Assembly: GCF_006716565.1 (NCBI RefSeq)
Contig: NZ_VFPG01000002.1
Coordinates: 496,001 to 560,000, forward strand
Length of the DNA: 64,000 nucleotides
Direction: 5' to 3'
From: Nocardia bhagyanarayanae
GTDB lineage: Bacteria; Actinomycetota; Actinomycetes; Mycobacteriales; Mycobacteriaceae
Positions 42,631 through 52,879 of the stretch are shown here, piece after piece. A program made the position numbers and the translations under genes. The notes beneath the pieces are model-generated. The model was not told the origin of the DNA, made no database searches, and saw only the letters and a program-made list of their open reading frames with translations. Position 1 is the first letter of the stretch; each line of letters opens with the position of its first letter.

Positions 42631-42906
42631 TCAGCCGATCACCGCGTTCATGATGGTGCCCGCGCTGGTGGCGACCACGCCGCCGATCATCGCGCCCGCC
42701 ACCATCTTCGGCGACTCGAGGCCGCCTCCGGTCCACTTCTCCCAGGCGAACCGGCCGCCCGCGTAGATGATGCCGCAGATACCCGACAGCAGAACGAACC
42801 AGGTCAGGTAGCGGACGAGCTGCAAGATCTTATCGGACACCGGCGGCGCCTCGGGCGTCGGATTGCCGATCTGCGCCAGGGTGTCGTATGCGACGGCCAG
42901 GATCAT
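42631..42906 (-). CDS. Small two-span membrane protein (paralogue of 43186 gene)
   Basis: A 91-residue protein: MILAVAYDTLAQIGNPTPEA, PPVSDKILQLVRYLTWFVLL, SGICGIIYAGGRFAWEKWTG, and the second span MVAGAMIGGVVATSAGTIMN. It is about 80% identical to the divergent gene at 43186. Size and layout resemble pilin-like VirB2/TrbC subunits or holin-like proteins, but no motif proves either. The frame upstream of ATG 42906 (to 43122) looks non-coding. Confidence 0.72.
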   Translation of the reverse strand: MILAVAYDTLAQIGNPTPEAPPVSDKILQLVRYLTWFVLLSGICGIIYAGGRFAWEKWTGGGLESPKMVAGAMIGGVVATSAGTIMNAVIG

Positions 42907-43185
42907 CGTTCGCTGCTCATTCCGGGTTCGGGACAAGGAGAATCGCTGAAAAGATGGTATCCGGTTCTGCGGCCTGACGCAGACACCTCGCGCCCGTGGC
43001 GCGATCGTCGCCGCCGCCCCGGCACAGCCCCGAACGACACCGCGCCGTAGCCATGCTGTCGCTGTGGCGCAGACATCGTTGTGACACAGCGCCTTGCGAG
43101 CGGCCGGGTCCGTCCGGATCATGGGTGGGACGTGGTGGTCGATGCCCGGCCGCCGTGAAACCGGTGAATCCCGAGGTAACCAACA

Positions 43186-43479
43186 GTGAGCATGATCTTG
43201 ATGTCGGTCGGGGACACGTATTCCACCCTGGCGCAGATCGGTAACCCGACTCCCGAGGCGCCGCCGTTGTCGGACAAACTCATGCAGTTCGTCCGGTACG
43301 CGACCTGGTTCGCGCTGCTGTCCGGCATCATGAGCATCATCTACGCGGGCGGCCGCTTCGCCTGGGAGAAATGGTCCGGCGGGGCACTGCAGTCGCCGAA
43401 GATGGTGGCGGGCGCGATGATCGGCGGAGTCGTCGCGACCAGCGCGGGCACCATCATGAACGCGGTCGTCGGAAGCTGA
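43186..43479 (+). CDS. Small two-span membrane protein (paralogue of 42631 gene)
   Basis: A 97-residue protein from GTG 43186 (ATG 43192 and 43201 also in frame) after GAGGTAACC. It shares DTYSTLAQIGNPTPEAPPLS, IIYAGGRFAWEKWSGG and SPKMVAGAMIGGVVATSAGT with its divergent paralogue. The two genes form an inverted duplication around a 279-bp centre. An oligomeric membrane component serving the flanking TerD proteins is a reasonable guess; function unknown. Confidence 0.72.
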   Translation: MSMILMSVGDTYSTLAQIGNPTPEAPPLSDKLMQFVRYATWFALLSGIMSIIYAGGRFAWEKWSGGALQSPKMVAGAMIGGVVATSAGTIMNAVVGS

Positions 43480-43527
43480 CTTCAGACCGGCCGGTATCCA
43501 GCCACGGGGCTGTCTCGCGCCGGCCGC

Positions 43528-43965
43528 TCAGCCCTCCCAAGTCCAGCGCGGCACCGCGCGGATCGGATGCAACTCCTCGTCGGTGCCCGCGTGCGAGTTC
43601 TGCTGCGCAACTTCCGCGCCGAACTCCACGTGCGAGCGCACCGCGTCGCGGAACGCCGCCGACTCCAGCAGTCCCGCCTCCTGGAACGCCTCCATGTACA
43701 GTTCGGCGAAGCGCTCGCGCTGCTCGTCGGTGATCTTCAGGTGGCGGTGCACCGCGATGAGGTAGTCGAACCCGAGTTCGCGGCTGAAGCGATCCGGGCC
43801 GCCGAACGACTCCGCGGTGAACCAGGTCAGGTGATCGACGTGGTGCGGGCGACGCTCGGGGAACAGCGACTTCAGCACCGGGTCGGCCAGCACCTTGTCG
43901 TAGAAGGCGGTCTCGACCCGGCGCAGCGCCTCCTCGCCTCCGACGTGTTCGTACATGCTCGTCAT
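43528..43965 (-). CDS. glbO: Group II truncated haemoglobin (TrHbO/GlbO type)
   Basis: A 145-residue 2-on-2 globin: SMYEHVGGEEALRRVETAFY, VLADPVLKSLFPERRPHHVD, HLTWFTAESFGGPDRFSREL, and the proximal-His helix LIAVHRHLKITDEQRERF. Group II truncated globins bind oxygen and NO and are linked to respiration or peroxide/NO protection in mycobacteria. It starts at ATG 43965. Neighbours are TerD-type stress genes. Confidence 0.88.
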   Translation of the reverse strand: MTSMYEHVGGEEALRRVETAFYDKVLADPVLKSLFPERRPHHVDHLTWFTAESFGGPDRFSRELGFDYLIAVHRHLKITDEQRERFAELYMEAFQEAGLLESAAFRDAVRSHVEFGAEVAQQNSHAGTDEELHPIRAVPRWTWEG

Positions 43966-44141
43966 GGGTGACCTCCCGACTGGCTGCGATTGCTACCCAT
44001 TGAAGGCCCGCGCGCCGCGGAATGCGCCCGGTTTCGCCGAGAGCGGACCCGAAATCCGTGTTTTCTCAGGGTGTTTCCCGATTCTCGCGCCCGCGTTCCT
44101 GCCGCACGATCGATGCGACCGGATCGAGACGAGGAGCTGAG

Positions 44142-44621
44142 ATGACAGATCGGGCGAAGGACGAGGCGCTGATCCGCGAGGTGGTGGCGCGCGCCGCGCG
44201 GGCGTGGGACGCGGGTGACGCGACGGCCTACGCGGCCGAATTCACCGAGGACAGCGACTACGTCGCGTTCGACGGGACGCTGCTGCGCGGACGCGAGGCG
44301 AACCGCGCCCTGCACGCCGGGCTGTTCGACGGCGTGCTGTACGGCACGAGGATGGAGGGCTCGATCGAGTCGATCCGCTTCCTCACCGACGACGTCGCCG
44401 TCGTGCACCTCACCGGATCGGTGGCGTTCGCCTGGCAGCGCGAGGTGCCCAAGGGCCGTCGCTCCCGCAACACCTGGGTGCTGGTGCGCACCGCGGACGG
44501 CTGGCGCGTCGCCGCGTTCCACAACACCCGGGTGCGGCCGATGCCGGGGGAGGGGCCGGTGGTGCGGTTGTTCGGCGACTACGTGCGCTGGCGGACCGCG
44601 CGGGCGCGAGCGAACGGGTAG
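44142..44621 (+). CDS. SgcJ/EcaC-family SnoaL-like protein
   Basis: A 159-residue NTF2-fold protein: ALIREVVARAARAWDAGDAT, YAAEFTEDSDYVAFDGTLLR, GREANRALHAGLFDGVLYGT, and NTWVLVRTADGWRVAAFHNT. This matches the SgcJ/EcaC oxidoreductase family, whose members have no single defined reaction. ATG 44142 follows GAGGAG. Its 3' end converges on the TerD-HNH gene. Confidence 0.8.
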   Translation: MTDRAKDEALIREVVARAARAWDAGDATAYAAEFTEDSDYVAFDGTLLRGREANRALHAGLFDGVLYGTRMEGSIESIRFLTDDVAVVHLTGSVAFAWQREVPKGRRSRNTWVLVRTADGWRVAAFHNTRVRPMPGEGPVVRLFGDYVRWRTARARANG

Positions 44622-44641
44622 CGGAACAGCGTCCGCGGACG

Positions 44642-46684
44642 TCAGATCCGGGCGCCCTTGGCGCGATTGCAGGCGCGGCAGAGGATCTGCAAGTTGCTCG
44701 CGCTGGTGGCGCCGCCGCGGCTGAGCGGGATGACGTGGTCGAACTCGAGGTAATGCGCGCTGCCGCATTCCACGCACTTGCCGCCGTCGCGCTGCCAGAC
44801 TTCGGCTTTCACTTCCTGCGGGATGCTGCGCGAGTCGCGCTGGCCCGGCGTGAGCACCAGGCGCTTCGCGACCCGCAGCGCGCCTTCCAGCGCGGCGGCG
44901 ACGTAATCCGGGTCCGCCACCTCGAAGGTCGCGCCGCCGCGGGCCGAGGTCGCCGCGATCACCACGACGCCCGCCTCGACGTGCACCGAGACGACCCTGG
45001 ACCACGGCATCTCCACGCCGGCGCCGGTGCCGACGAAACGCAGCTTCTTGTTGCTGGCGATCAGCCTGCCCTCGGTGAGCTTCGGTCCGCGGGCCAGCTG
45101 CCGCACGTGCGTGGCGACCAGGTCGAGGTGCACCTTCTCTTCCGAATCCAGGTGCAAGCCGGGCGTGCGAACCATCGGCAGATCGCCCTCGCGCAACCGG
45201 CACAGCGTGCGACCGCGGTGCATGCGCCTGCGCAGATCCTCGATGAGCGGTCCGGTCAGCGCCAGCTCGGCGATGGCGCGTTCGAAGATGTCGTACTCCG
45301 GCTGCTGGATCGCCCCGTCCGCGAACGCGAAGGTGACCAGCCGCTCGACGTAGCTGAGCCCGACCCCGCGCAACGCCGTGCGTCCGATGTTCTCGTCGAT
45401 GCGCTGGTAGCGCAGCGACGCCCACAGCGCCTCCCACGGCTCGCCCTGCGGCCCCGAGCCGATCAGCACCCGCCAGGCCCTGGTGTGCCAGTGGGTGAGG
45501 AACTCCTCGATCTCGGCCTCGCAGTACTGGCAAGGTGCGGTTCCGCCGAACAGCTTGCGCCGCAGCGTATTCCCGCAGCGCGGGCAGGCGCGGGGACCCG
45601 GTGGCGCCGTGCGGTAGGTCGCCGAGGTCCATTCCGAGCCGTCCCACCAGCGCATGCGGGACGGGTCCTCGGGATCCGGATGCCAGTCGGCGCGTTCGGG
45701 ATTCGGTGGCGGCGGCGGTGGGGCAGGTTGCCGCGATCGCCGAGTCAGATCGACGTGCTGATCGGCGCGCGAAGGTCTATCCCAAGGAGAGGGCTCCTGC
45801 GTCTGGGGGCCGCTCGGGTTCGTCGGTTCCCCGGCTCCGGTGGATTCATGACCGGTCCGCCTGGATGTCGCCGGCGGGTCGACGGGATGGCGTGGCGCGC
45901 CGGTCCCTTGCCTGGCGGCGGTTTCCGCGGCACCGACCTGCGCGGCGCGGTGCGACACGTCCCCCGGTATCTGCCGGGCGGGGTAGGGAGCGCCTGAAGG
46001 CAGGTGCCGTTCCGGTGCGGAGTCGGCGGTCCGCGTGCCGCGCGCGACGGTATCGTGCGCGCCGGGTCGCGTCGCCGTCCCGGGACGCCCGACGGAACCC
46101 GCGGTCCCACGCGCCGCGTCCAGAGCGTCACTGGCGTGCGGCCGGGCGAATGGGTCCGAGGGCCGTGCCGGGCGCCGGGGCGACTCGTCGACCGCGACGC
46201 CGAACTCGGTGACCAGCCCGGCCAGCCCGCTGCTCCACCCCTGACCGATCGCGCGGAACCGCCACCGGCCGTCGCGGCGGTAGAACTCGCCGAACATCAT
46301 GGCGGCCACCGCGTCGGCGTCCTCGATGTCGAAGCGGGCGATCGGGCCGTCGGCGGCGAAGACGGTCACCGTCAAACCCGCTATGTCCCCGAATGTTCCG
46401 TGCTCGATGGAGCCGCTGACCACGATCCGGTCCACGTCGTTCTCGGTGCGCGGCAGCGAGACGCTCAGCCGCGCGGTCCCCGGCGCGGGTTCCTGATCCA
46501 GGGTCACCGCCTGCGAGATGTGCCGAGGCGCGTTGTAGAACACCAGATCCCGGTCCGTGCGCACCGCGCCCGACCCGTCCAGCAACAGCGCGTGCGCGTC
46601 GACGACATGCTCCGACCGCCATGAAACGACCACGGCTAGAAGGGATGTCGGTACCGGCGCGTGCGCGCCCTTGCTCAGTTTCAT
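44642..46684 (-). CDS. TerD / DUF2510-like / zinc-ribbon / HNH nuclease protein, 680 aa
   Basis: An unusual multidomain protein from ATG 46684. Domains in order: TerD (1-166; AHALLLDGSGAVRTDRDLVF, RWRFRAIGQGWSSGLAGLV); Pro/Arg-rich disordered linker (167-330); DUF2510-like motif (333-354; DWHPDPEDPSRMRWWDGSEW); zinc ribbon (Cys 367, 370, 385, 388); a helical part with a TerB-like FADGAIQQPEYDIFERA (about 455-471); a GRAM/PH-like beta region (536-600); and an HNH endonuclease (627-677; CVECGSAHYLEFDHVIPLSR, Asn664, CRAC). The HNH catalytic and zinc residues are intact, so it can plausibly cut DNA. Upstream in-frame codons to 46846 look non-coding. Confidence 0.85.
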   Translation of the reverse strand: MKLSKGAHAPVPTSLLAVVVSWRSEHVVDAHALLLDGSGAVRTDRDLVFYNAPRHISQAVTLDQEPAPGTARLSVSLPRTENDVDRIVVSGSIEHGTFGDIAGLTVTVFAADGPIARFDIEDADAVAAMMFGEFYRRDGRWRFRAIGQGWSSGLAGLVTEFGVAVDESPRRPARPSDPFARPHASDALDAARGTAGSVGRPGTATRPGAHDTVARGTRTADSAPERHLPSGAPYPARQIPGDVSHRAAQVGAAETAARQGTGAPRHPVDPPATSRRTGHESTGAGEPTNPSGPQTQEPSPWDRPSRADQHVDLTRRSRQPAPPPPPPNPERADWHPDPEDPSRMRWWDGSEWTSATYRTAPPGPRACPRCGNTLRRKLFGGTAPCQYCEAEIEEFLTHWHTRAWRVLIGSGPQGEPWEALWASLRYQRIDENIGRTALRGVGLSYVERLVTFAFADGAIQQPEYDIFERAIAELALTGPLIEDLRRRMHRGRTLCRLREGDLPMVRTPGLHLDSEEKVHLDLVATHVRQLARGPKLTEGRLIASNKKLRFVGTGAGVEMPWSRVVSVHVEAGVVVIAATSARGGATFEVADPDYVAAALEGALRVAKRLVLTPGQRDSRSIPQEVKAEVWQRDGGKCVECGSAHYLEFDHVIPLSRGGATSASNLQILCRACNRAKGARI

Positions 46685-46817
46685 CGTGCTCGAATATTGC
46701 CACGACCCTCCGACACGCCGAATTCGCGAGGTCCGCGCGCGGGCGCGCCGAGGCGACACAGACCGGGCGGTCCGGGATTTACCGGCGTTCCGGCGCTCGG
46801 TCGGGCACAGTATTGCT

Positions 46818-47312
46818 ATGAGTACCCCGAAGGGGTCGGGCCGCAAGAAACAGACCCCGAAGTCAACGGGACCGCGCGTCCCCGGCCCCGCGGAGATCCT
46901 GGCCGCCGCGCAGACGGCGGTCGAGGCGGCCCAATCGGCCGCTGGTCAGGCGCTGGAATCGGCGCAGCTCACCGCCGGACACGCCTTCGACGCCGCGGTC
47001 CGGCTGCCACCGGCCTCGGCCCAGCTGGCCGCGCAACTGCCCGATCTGATCGAGAACCTGACGATGGCCATCGACCGGCTGAACTCGACCATCGACCGGT
47101 TGGACCGGACACTCGCGCTGGCCGACCCGGCGTTCGCCGCCTACGACCGGTTGCTGCCGCGACTGGAGGCGATGATCGCCCTCGGTGAGGACGTGCTCGG
47201 CAGGCTCGCCAGATTGCCGGGCGTCGCCATGCTCGGCAAGGTGACCGGATTCGGCGGCAGGCGGCCCGGCGAGGAGGAACCGCCGCCCGAGCCGCCGAAG
47301 CGGCGTCGCTGA
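46818..47312 (+). CDS. Hypothetical Ala-rich coiled-coil protein
   Basis: A 164-residue protein from ATG 46818. It has a basic N-terminus (MSTPKGSGRKKQTPKSTGPR), an Ala/Gln helical stretch (ILAAAQTAVEAAQSAAGQAL), a coiled-coil-like segment with regular Leu/Ile (LIENLTMAIDRLNSTIDRLD), and a Pro/Arg tail. It is divergent from the TerD-HNH gene. No family recognised; the layout resembles phasin-like or cell-envelope-associated small proteins. Confidence 0.6.
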   Translation: MSTPKGSGRKKQTPKSTGPRVPGPAEILAAAQTAVEAAQSAAGQALESAQLTAGHAFDAAVRLPPASAQLAAQLPDLIENLTMAIDRLNSTIDRLDRTLALADPAFAAYDRLLPRLEAMIALGEDVLGRLARLPGVAMLGKVTGFGGRRPGEEEPPPEPPKRRR

Positions 47313-47318
47313 CCGGCC

Positions 47319-49691
<2,373 letters not shown>

Positions 49692-49780
49692 GGTGTGCCA
49701 AACCCTACGCCTGGCAGGTTGGCAGGAACTGTTGTCACGTGCCTTCAGTTGCTGTGGACCGGTGGTGCAGAATGTGGGGC

Positions 49781-50836
49781 ATGTCTGTTGCGCAACCGGT
49801 CGAAGTGGATCGCGACGTCGTCGATTTCGCGATCGTCGGGAAGTGGATGGAAGAACAGGGCCTGCCCGGCGGCGCGTTCGAGGAGGTGACTTCGCTCGGC
49901 GGCGGCACGCAGAACATCATGCTGCGATTCCGTCGCGGCGGCCGGGACTACGTGCTGCGGCGCGGACCGAAGCATCTGCGCGCCAAGAGCAACGACGTCA
50001 TCCGCCGGGAGGCGCGGCTGCTCGGCGCGCTCAGCGGCGCGGGCGTGCGCGCGCCCGAGGTCATCGCCGCCTGCGCCGACGAGTCGGTCATCGGCGCGGT
50101 CTTCTATCTGATGGAGCCGATCGCCGGCTTCAACCCGCAGAACGAACTGCCCGAGTTGCACGCGAAAGACCCCGAGATCCGGCGGCAGATGGGACTGTCC
50201 GCGGTCGAGGCCATCGCCCGGCTCGGCGCGCTCGACTACCAGGCGCTCGGTCTGACCGACTACGGCAAACCCGAGGGCTTCCTGGAGCGCCAGGTGCCGC
50301 GCTGGCTCGGCGAGCTCGAATCGTATTCGGCCAACGAGGGTTATCCGGGGCCGGAGATTCCCGGCGTGCGGCAGGTTGGTGAGTGGCTGGATCGCAACCG
50401 GCCCGCCGAGTGGACGCCGGGCATCCTGCACGGCGACTGCCACCTGGCCAACATGATGTTCTCCTACGAGGGCCCCGAGGTGGCCGCGATGGTGGACTGG
50501 GAGATGTCCACCATCGGCGATCCGCTGCTCGACCTGGGCTGGCAGATCGCGACCCGGCCGGAGCCCGGCACCACCGGCGCGGCGCTGGTCGGCAAGCTGG
50601 GCGCCGTCGGCGGCCTGCCGACCCCGGAGGAGATGGTCGAGCACTACGGCCGGTTCTCCGATCGCGACCTGAGCCACGTCACCTGGTACACCGTGCTCGC
50701 CTGTTTCAAGCTGGGCATCGTGCTGGAGGGCACGCACGCGCGCGCCTTCGCGGGCAAGGCGCCCAAGCAGGTCGGCGACTTCCTGCACGCCATCACCCTG
50801 GAGTTGTTCGAGCGGGCGCACCGCCTGATGGAGTGA
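49781..50836 (+). CDS. Phosphotransferase-family (APH/ACAD10-like) kinase
   Basis: A 351-residue aminoglycoside-phosphotransferase-fold protein: SLGGGTQNIMLRFRRGGRDY, VLRRGPKH (ATP-site Lys region), catalytic loop ILHGDCHLANMMF and metal-binding DWEMSTIGDPLLDLGW. This subgroup resembles the kinase part of ACAD10/11 and actinobacterial lipid-catabolism kinases that phosphorylate hydroxyacyl-CoA, more than true drug-resistance enzymes. ATG 49781 is chosen; ATG 49772 (MWGMSVAQ) is also possible. Confidence 0.83.
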   Translation: MSVAQPVEVDRDVVDFAIVGKWMEEQGLPGGAFEEVTSLGGGTQNIMLRFRRGGRDYVLRRGPKHLRAKSNDVIRREARLLGALSGAGVRAPEVIAACADESVIGAVFYLMEPIAGFNPQNELPELHAKDPEIRRQMGLSAVEAIARLGALDYQALGLTDYGKPEGFLERQVPRWLGELESYSANEGYPGPEIPGVRQVGEWLDRNRPAEWTPGILHGDCHLANMMFSYEGPEVAAMVDWEMSTIGDPLLDLGWQIATRPEPGTTGAALVGKLGAVGGLPTPEEMVEHYGRFSDRDLSHVTWYTVLACFKLGIVLEGTHARAFAGKAPKQVGDFLHAITLELFERAHRLME

Positions 50837-50857
50837 CGGACCGGATCTCGACGAAAC

Positions 50858-50893
50858 CTGGCCGTATATGGGTGGAAATCCATATACGGCCAG
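50858..50893. promoter_or_regulatory. 14-bp perfect inverted repeat
   Basis: CTGGCCGTATATGG (50858-50871) and CCATATACGGCCAG (50880-50893) pair perfectly around the 8-base loop GTGGAAAT. It lies 22 bp after the kinase stop and 15 bp before the DinB-like start. With its AT-rich core and no T-run it looks more like an operator or leader hairpin than a rho-independent terminator, but either is possible. Confidence 0.6.
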
Positions 50894-50908
50894 TTCTAGT
50901 TTCGACGC

Positions 50909-51493
50909 ATGCCGATCGTTCCCGACGTGAAGAACTGGACCTGGGTGCTGGAGCGTGCCTGCCCCGAATGCGGATTCGACTCCGCCGCCACCACCTACGA
51001 GCAGGTGCCTGCGCTGGCCCGCGACAGCGCCGACCGGTTGCGCGCGGCGCTGGAACGTCCCGACGCCCGGCGGCGGCCGGACGAGTCGACCTGGTCGCCG
51101 CTGGAGTACGCGGCACATGTGCGCGATGTGTGCCGGATCTTCGCCTACCGTGCCGCCATTGCCGCGCGCACCGCCGCGGTCGATCCGCGCGTGCCCGCCT
51201 TCGACGCGCGCGGACTCACCCCGGAGGAGACTCCGGACGGTTTGCCGGTCTTCTCGAATTGGGATCAGGACGCGACCGCGATCGCCGACCGCTACGACGC
51301 GCAGGAGCCCGCCGCGGTCTCCGGTGAACTGGCGCTGGCGGCCGAGGCGGCGGCGCGCGCGTTCGAAGTGGTGCCCGCGGCGGACCGGGGTTTGCGGGTG
51401 CGTCGCGGCGACGGGTCGATCTTCACCGTGGAGTCGCTGGCGAAGTACTTCGTGCACGACCTCGTCCATCACGTGCACGACGTGCGCGGCTGA
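50909..51493 (+). CDS. DinB/maleylpyruvate-isomerase-like (DinB superfamily) protein
   Basis: A 194-residue helical protein: WTWVLERACPECGFDSAATT, DESTWSPLEYAAHVRDVCRI, and the C-terminal SLAKYFVHDLVHHVHDVRG. Three His positions (AAHVRDV, VHDLVHHVHD) match the metal-binding triad of the DinB/MDMPI fold, used in mycothiol-dependent isomerases and transferases. ATG 50909 lies right after the 14-bp palindrome. Substrate unknown. Confidence 0.75.
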   Translation: MPIVPDVKNWTWVLERACPECGFDSAATTYEQVPALARDSADRLRAALERPDARRRPDESTWSPLEYAAHVRDVCRIFAYRAAIAARTAAVDPRVPAFDARGLTPEETPDGLPVFSNWDQDATAIADRYDAQEPAAVSGELALAAEAAARAFEVVPAADRGLRVRRGDGSIFTVESLAKYFVHDLVHHVHDVRG

Positions 51494-51509
51494 AAACGAG
51501 TTCCAATTC

Positions 51510-51523
51510 TAGAACGTGTTCGG
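51510..51523. promoter_or_regulatory. KstR-type operator, site C (imperfect)
   Basis: TAGAACGTGTTCGG matches the KstR consensus TnnAACnnGTTnnA except for the last A. It lies 55 bp before site D, upstream of the alcohol dehydrogenase, suggesting a double site. A weaker AAAACGAGTTCCA stretch begins at 51493. Confidence 0.55.
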
Positions 51524-51564
51524 GCATCGCGCCGCGCCGCACCGATGAATTTCGGGATCGGTAC

Positions 51565-51578
51565 TAGAACGCGTTCCA
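51565..51578. promoter_or_regulatory. KstR-type operator, site D
   Basis: TAGAACGCGTTCCA is a full match to TnnAACnnGTTnnA, 61 bp upstream of the alcohol dehydrogenase ATG (51640), a normal promoter position. It links this gene to the lipid block at 13.9-21.3 kb. Confidence 0.72.
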
Positions 51579-51639
51579 CTTTTCTCGTAGTGTGGGTGCA
51601 GTCACATTGAAGCACTGTGCACGCGAGAGGTCGACAGGA

Positions 51640-52770
51640 ATGAAGACGAAGGGCGCGATCCTGTGGGGGATCGACGAGCCGTGGTCGGTGGAAGAGATCG
51701 AGATCGGTGACCCGGTCGCCGGCGAGGTGCAGATCCGGATGGAAACCGCCGGTATGTGCCACTCGGATCACCACATCGTCACCGGTGCGACACCGATGCC
51801 CGCCTTCCCCGTGATGGGCGGCCACGAAGGCGCGGGCGTGATCACCAAGCTCGGCCCGAACGTGCCGGGCGACCTTCAGGTCGGCGACCACGTCATCCTG
51901 TCCTTCATCCCCGCGTGCGGTCGCTGTCCGGCCTGCGTCTCGGGCAACATGGCCCTCTGCGACCTCGGCGCGGGTCTGCTGCTCGGCCAGGCGATCAGCG
52001 ACGGCACCTACCGCATCCAGGCGCGCGGCCAGAACGTCATCCCGATGTGCCTGCTCGGCACCTTCGCGCCGTACATGACCGTGCACCACACCTCGGTGGT
52101 GAAGATCGACCCGACCATCCCGTTCGAGGTGGCCTGCCTGGTCGGCTGCGGCGTGCCGACCGGCTTCGGCTCCTCGACCCACGTGGCCAACGTGATGCCC
52201 GGTGAGACCGTGGTGATCGCGGGCATCGGCGGCGTCGGCATGAGCGCGCTGCAGGGCGCGGTGCTCTCCGGCGCGTCCAAGGTCGTCGCCATCGACCCCA
52301 ACCCGTGGAAGCGGGAGCAGGCGCAGAAGTTCGGTGCCACCCACACCTACGCCAGCATGGCCGAGGCGATCATGCCGCTGATGGACGCCACCGAGGGGCG
52401 GATGGCCGAGAAGGTCATCCTCACCATGGGCGAAATGCACGGCGACTACATCGAAGAGGGCCTGATCCTCACCGCCAAGGCGGGCACCCTGGTGGTCACC
52501 TCCATGGGCCGCATGGACGCGGGCGAGGTCAAGATGAACAGCTTCCTGCTGTCCATGCTGCAGAAGACGGTGAAGGGCTGTATCTTCGGCGGCGGCAACG
52601 CCCGCCAGGACGCGCCGCGCCTCCTCTCGCTGTACAAGTCCGGCCAGCTCAACCTGGACGACATGGTGACCCGCAGCTACAAGCTGGAGGAGATCAACCA
52701 GGGCTACCAGGACATGTTGGACGGCAAGAACATTCGCGGCATCATCCGCTACACCGAGAACGACTGGTAG
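51640..52770 (+). CDS. NDMA-dependent (mycofactocin-type) alcohol dehydrogenase
   Basis: A 376-residue zinc medium-chain dehydrogenase: MKTKGAILWGIDEPWSVEEI at the start, catalytic-zinc residues in AGMCHSDHHIV and GGHEGAGVI, structural-zinc Cys in PACGRCPACVSGNMALCDLG, cofactor motif GIGGVGMSALQGA, and the family mark GCVPTGFGS-like GCGVPTGFGSS. This is the nicotinoprotein group that reoxidises bound NADH with NDMA in vitro and is tied to mycofactocin in vivo. ATG 51640 follows GAGAGG. KstR-type sites lie just upstream; no mycofactocin genes are in the window. Confidence 0.9.
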   Translation: MKTKGAILWGIDEPWSVEEIEIGDPVAGEVQIRMETAGMCHSDHHIVTGATPMPAFPVMGGHEGAGVITKLGPNVPGDLQVGDHVILSFIPACGRCPACVSGNMALCDLGAGLLLGQAISDGTYRIQARGQNVIPMCLLGTFAPYMTVHHTSVVKIDPTIPFEVACLVGCGVPTGFGSSTHVANVMPGETVVIAGIGGVGMSALQGAVLSGASKVVAIDPNPWKREQAQKFGATHTYASMAEAIMPLMDATEGRMAEKVILTMGEMHGDYIEEGLILTAKAGTLVVTSMGRMDAGEVKMNSFLLSMLQKTVKGCIFGGGNARQDAPRLLSLYKSGQLNLDDMVTRSYKLEEINQGYQDMLDGKNIRGIIRYTENDW

Positions 52771-52879
52771 GCCGTCGGCCGACCCGCTCGGCGAGCCGGA
52801 CCGCGACCTGGGCGACCAGATCGCGCGGGATCGGTTCGCCGAGCGGGACGGTTTTCGCCCGCCGGTATTCGCGCGGCGA

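Noticed and set aside
49781..50836. Aminoglycoside resistance kinase
   Set aside because: The APH fold is clear, but the subgroup motifs (GGGTQN, EMSTIGDPLLDLGW) fit the ACAD10-like kinases of lipid metabolism better than known drug kinases.
51493..51505. Additional KstR-type site AAAACGAGTTCCA
   Set aside because: Lacks the first conserved T at the right distance and overlaps the DinB-like stop region; too weak to list.
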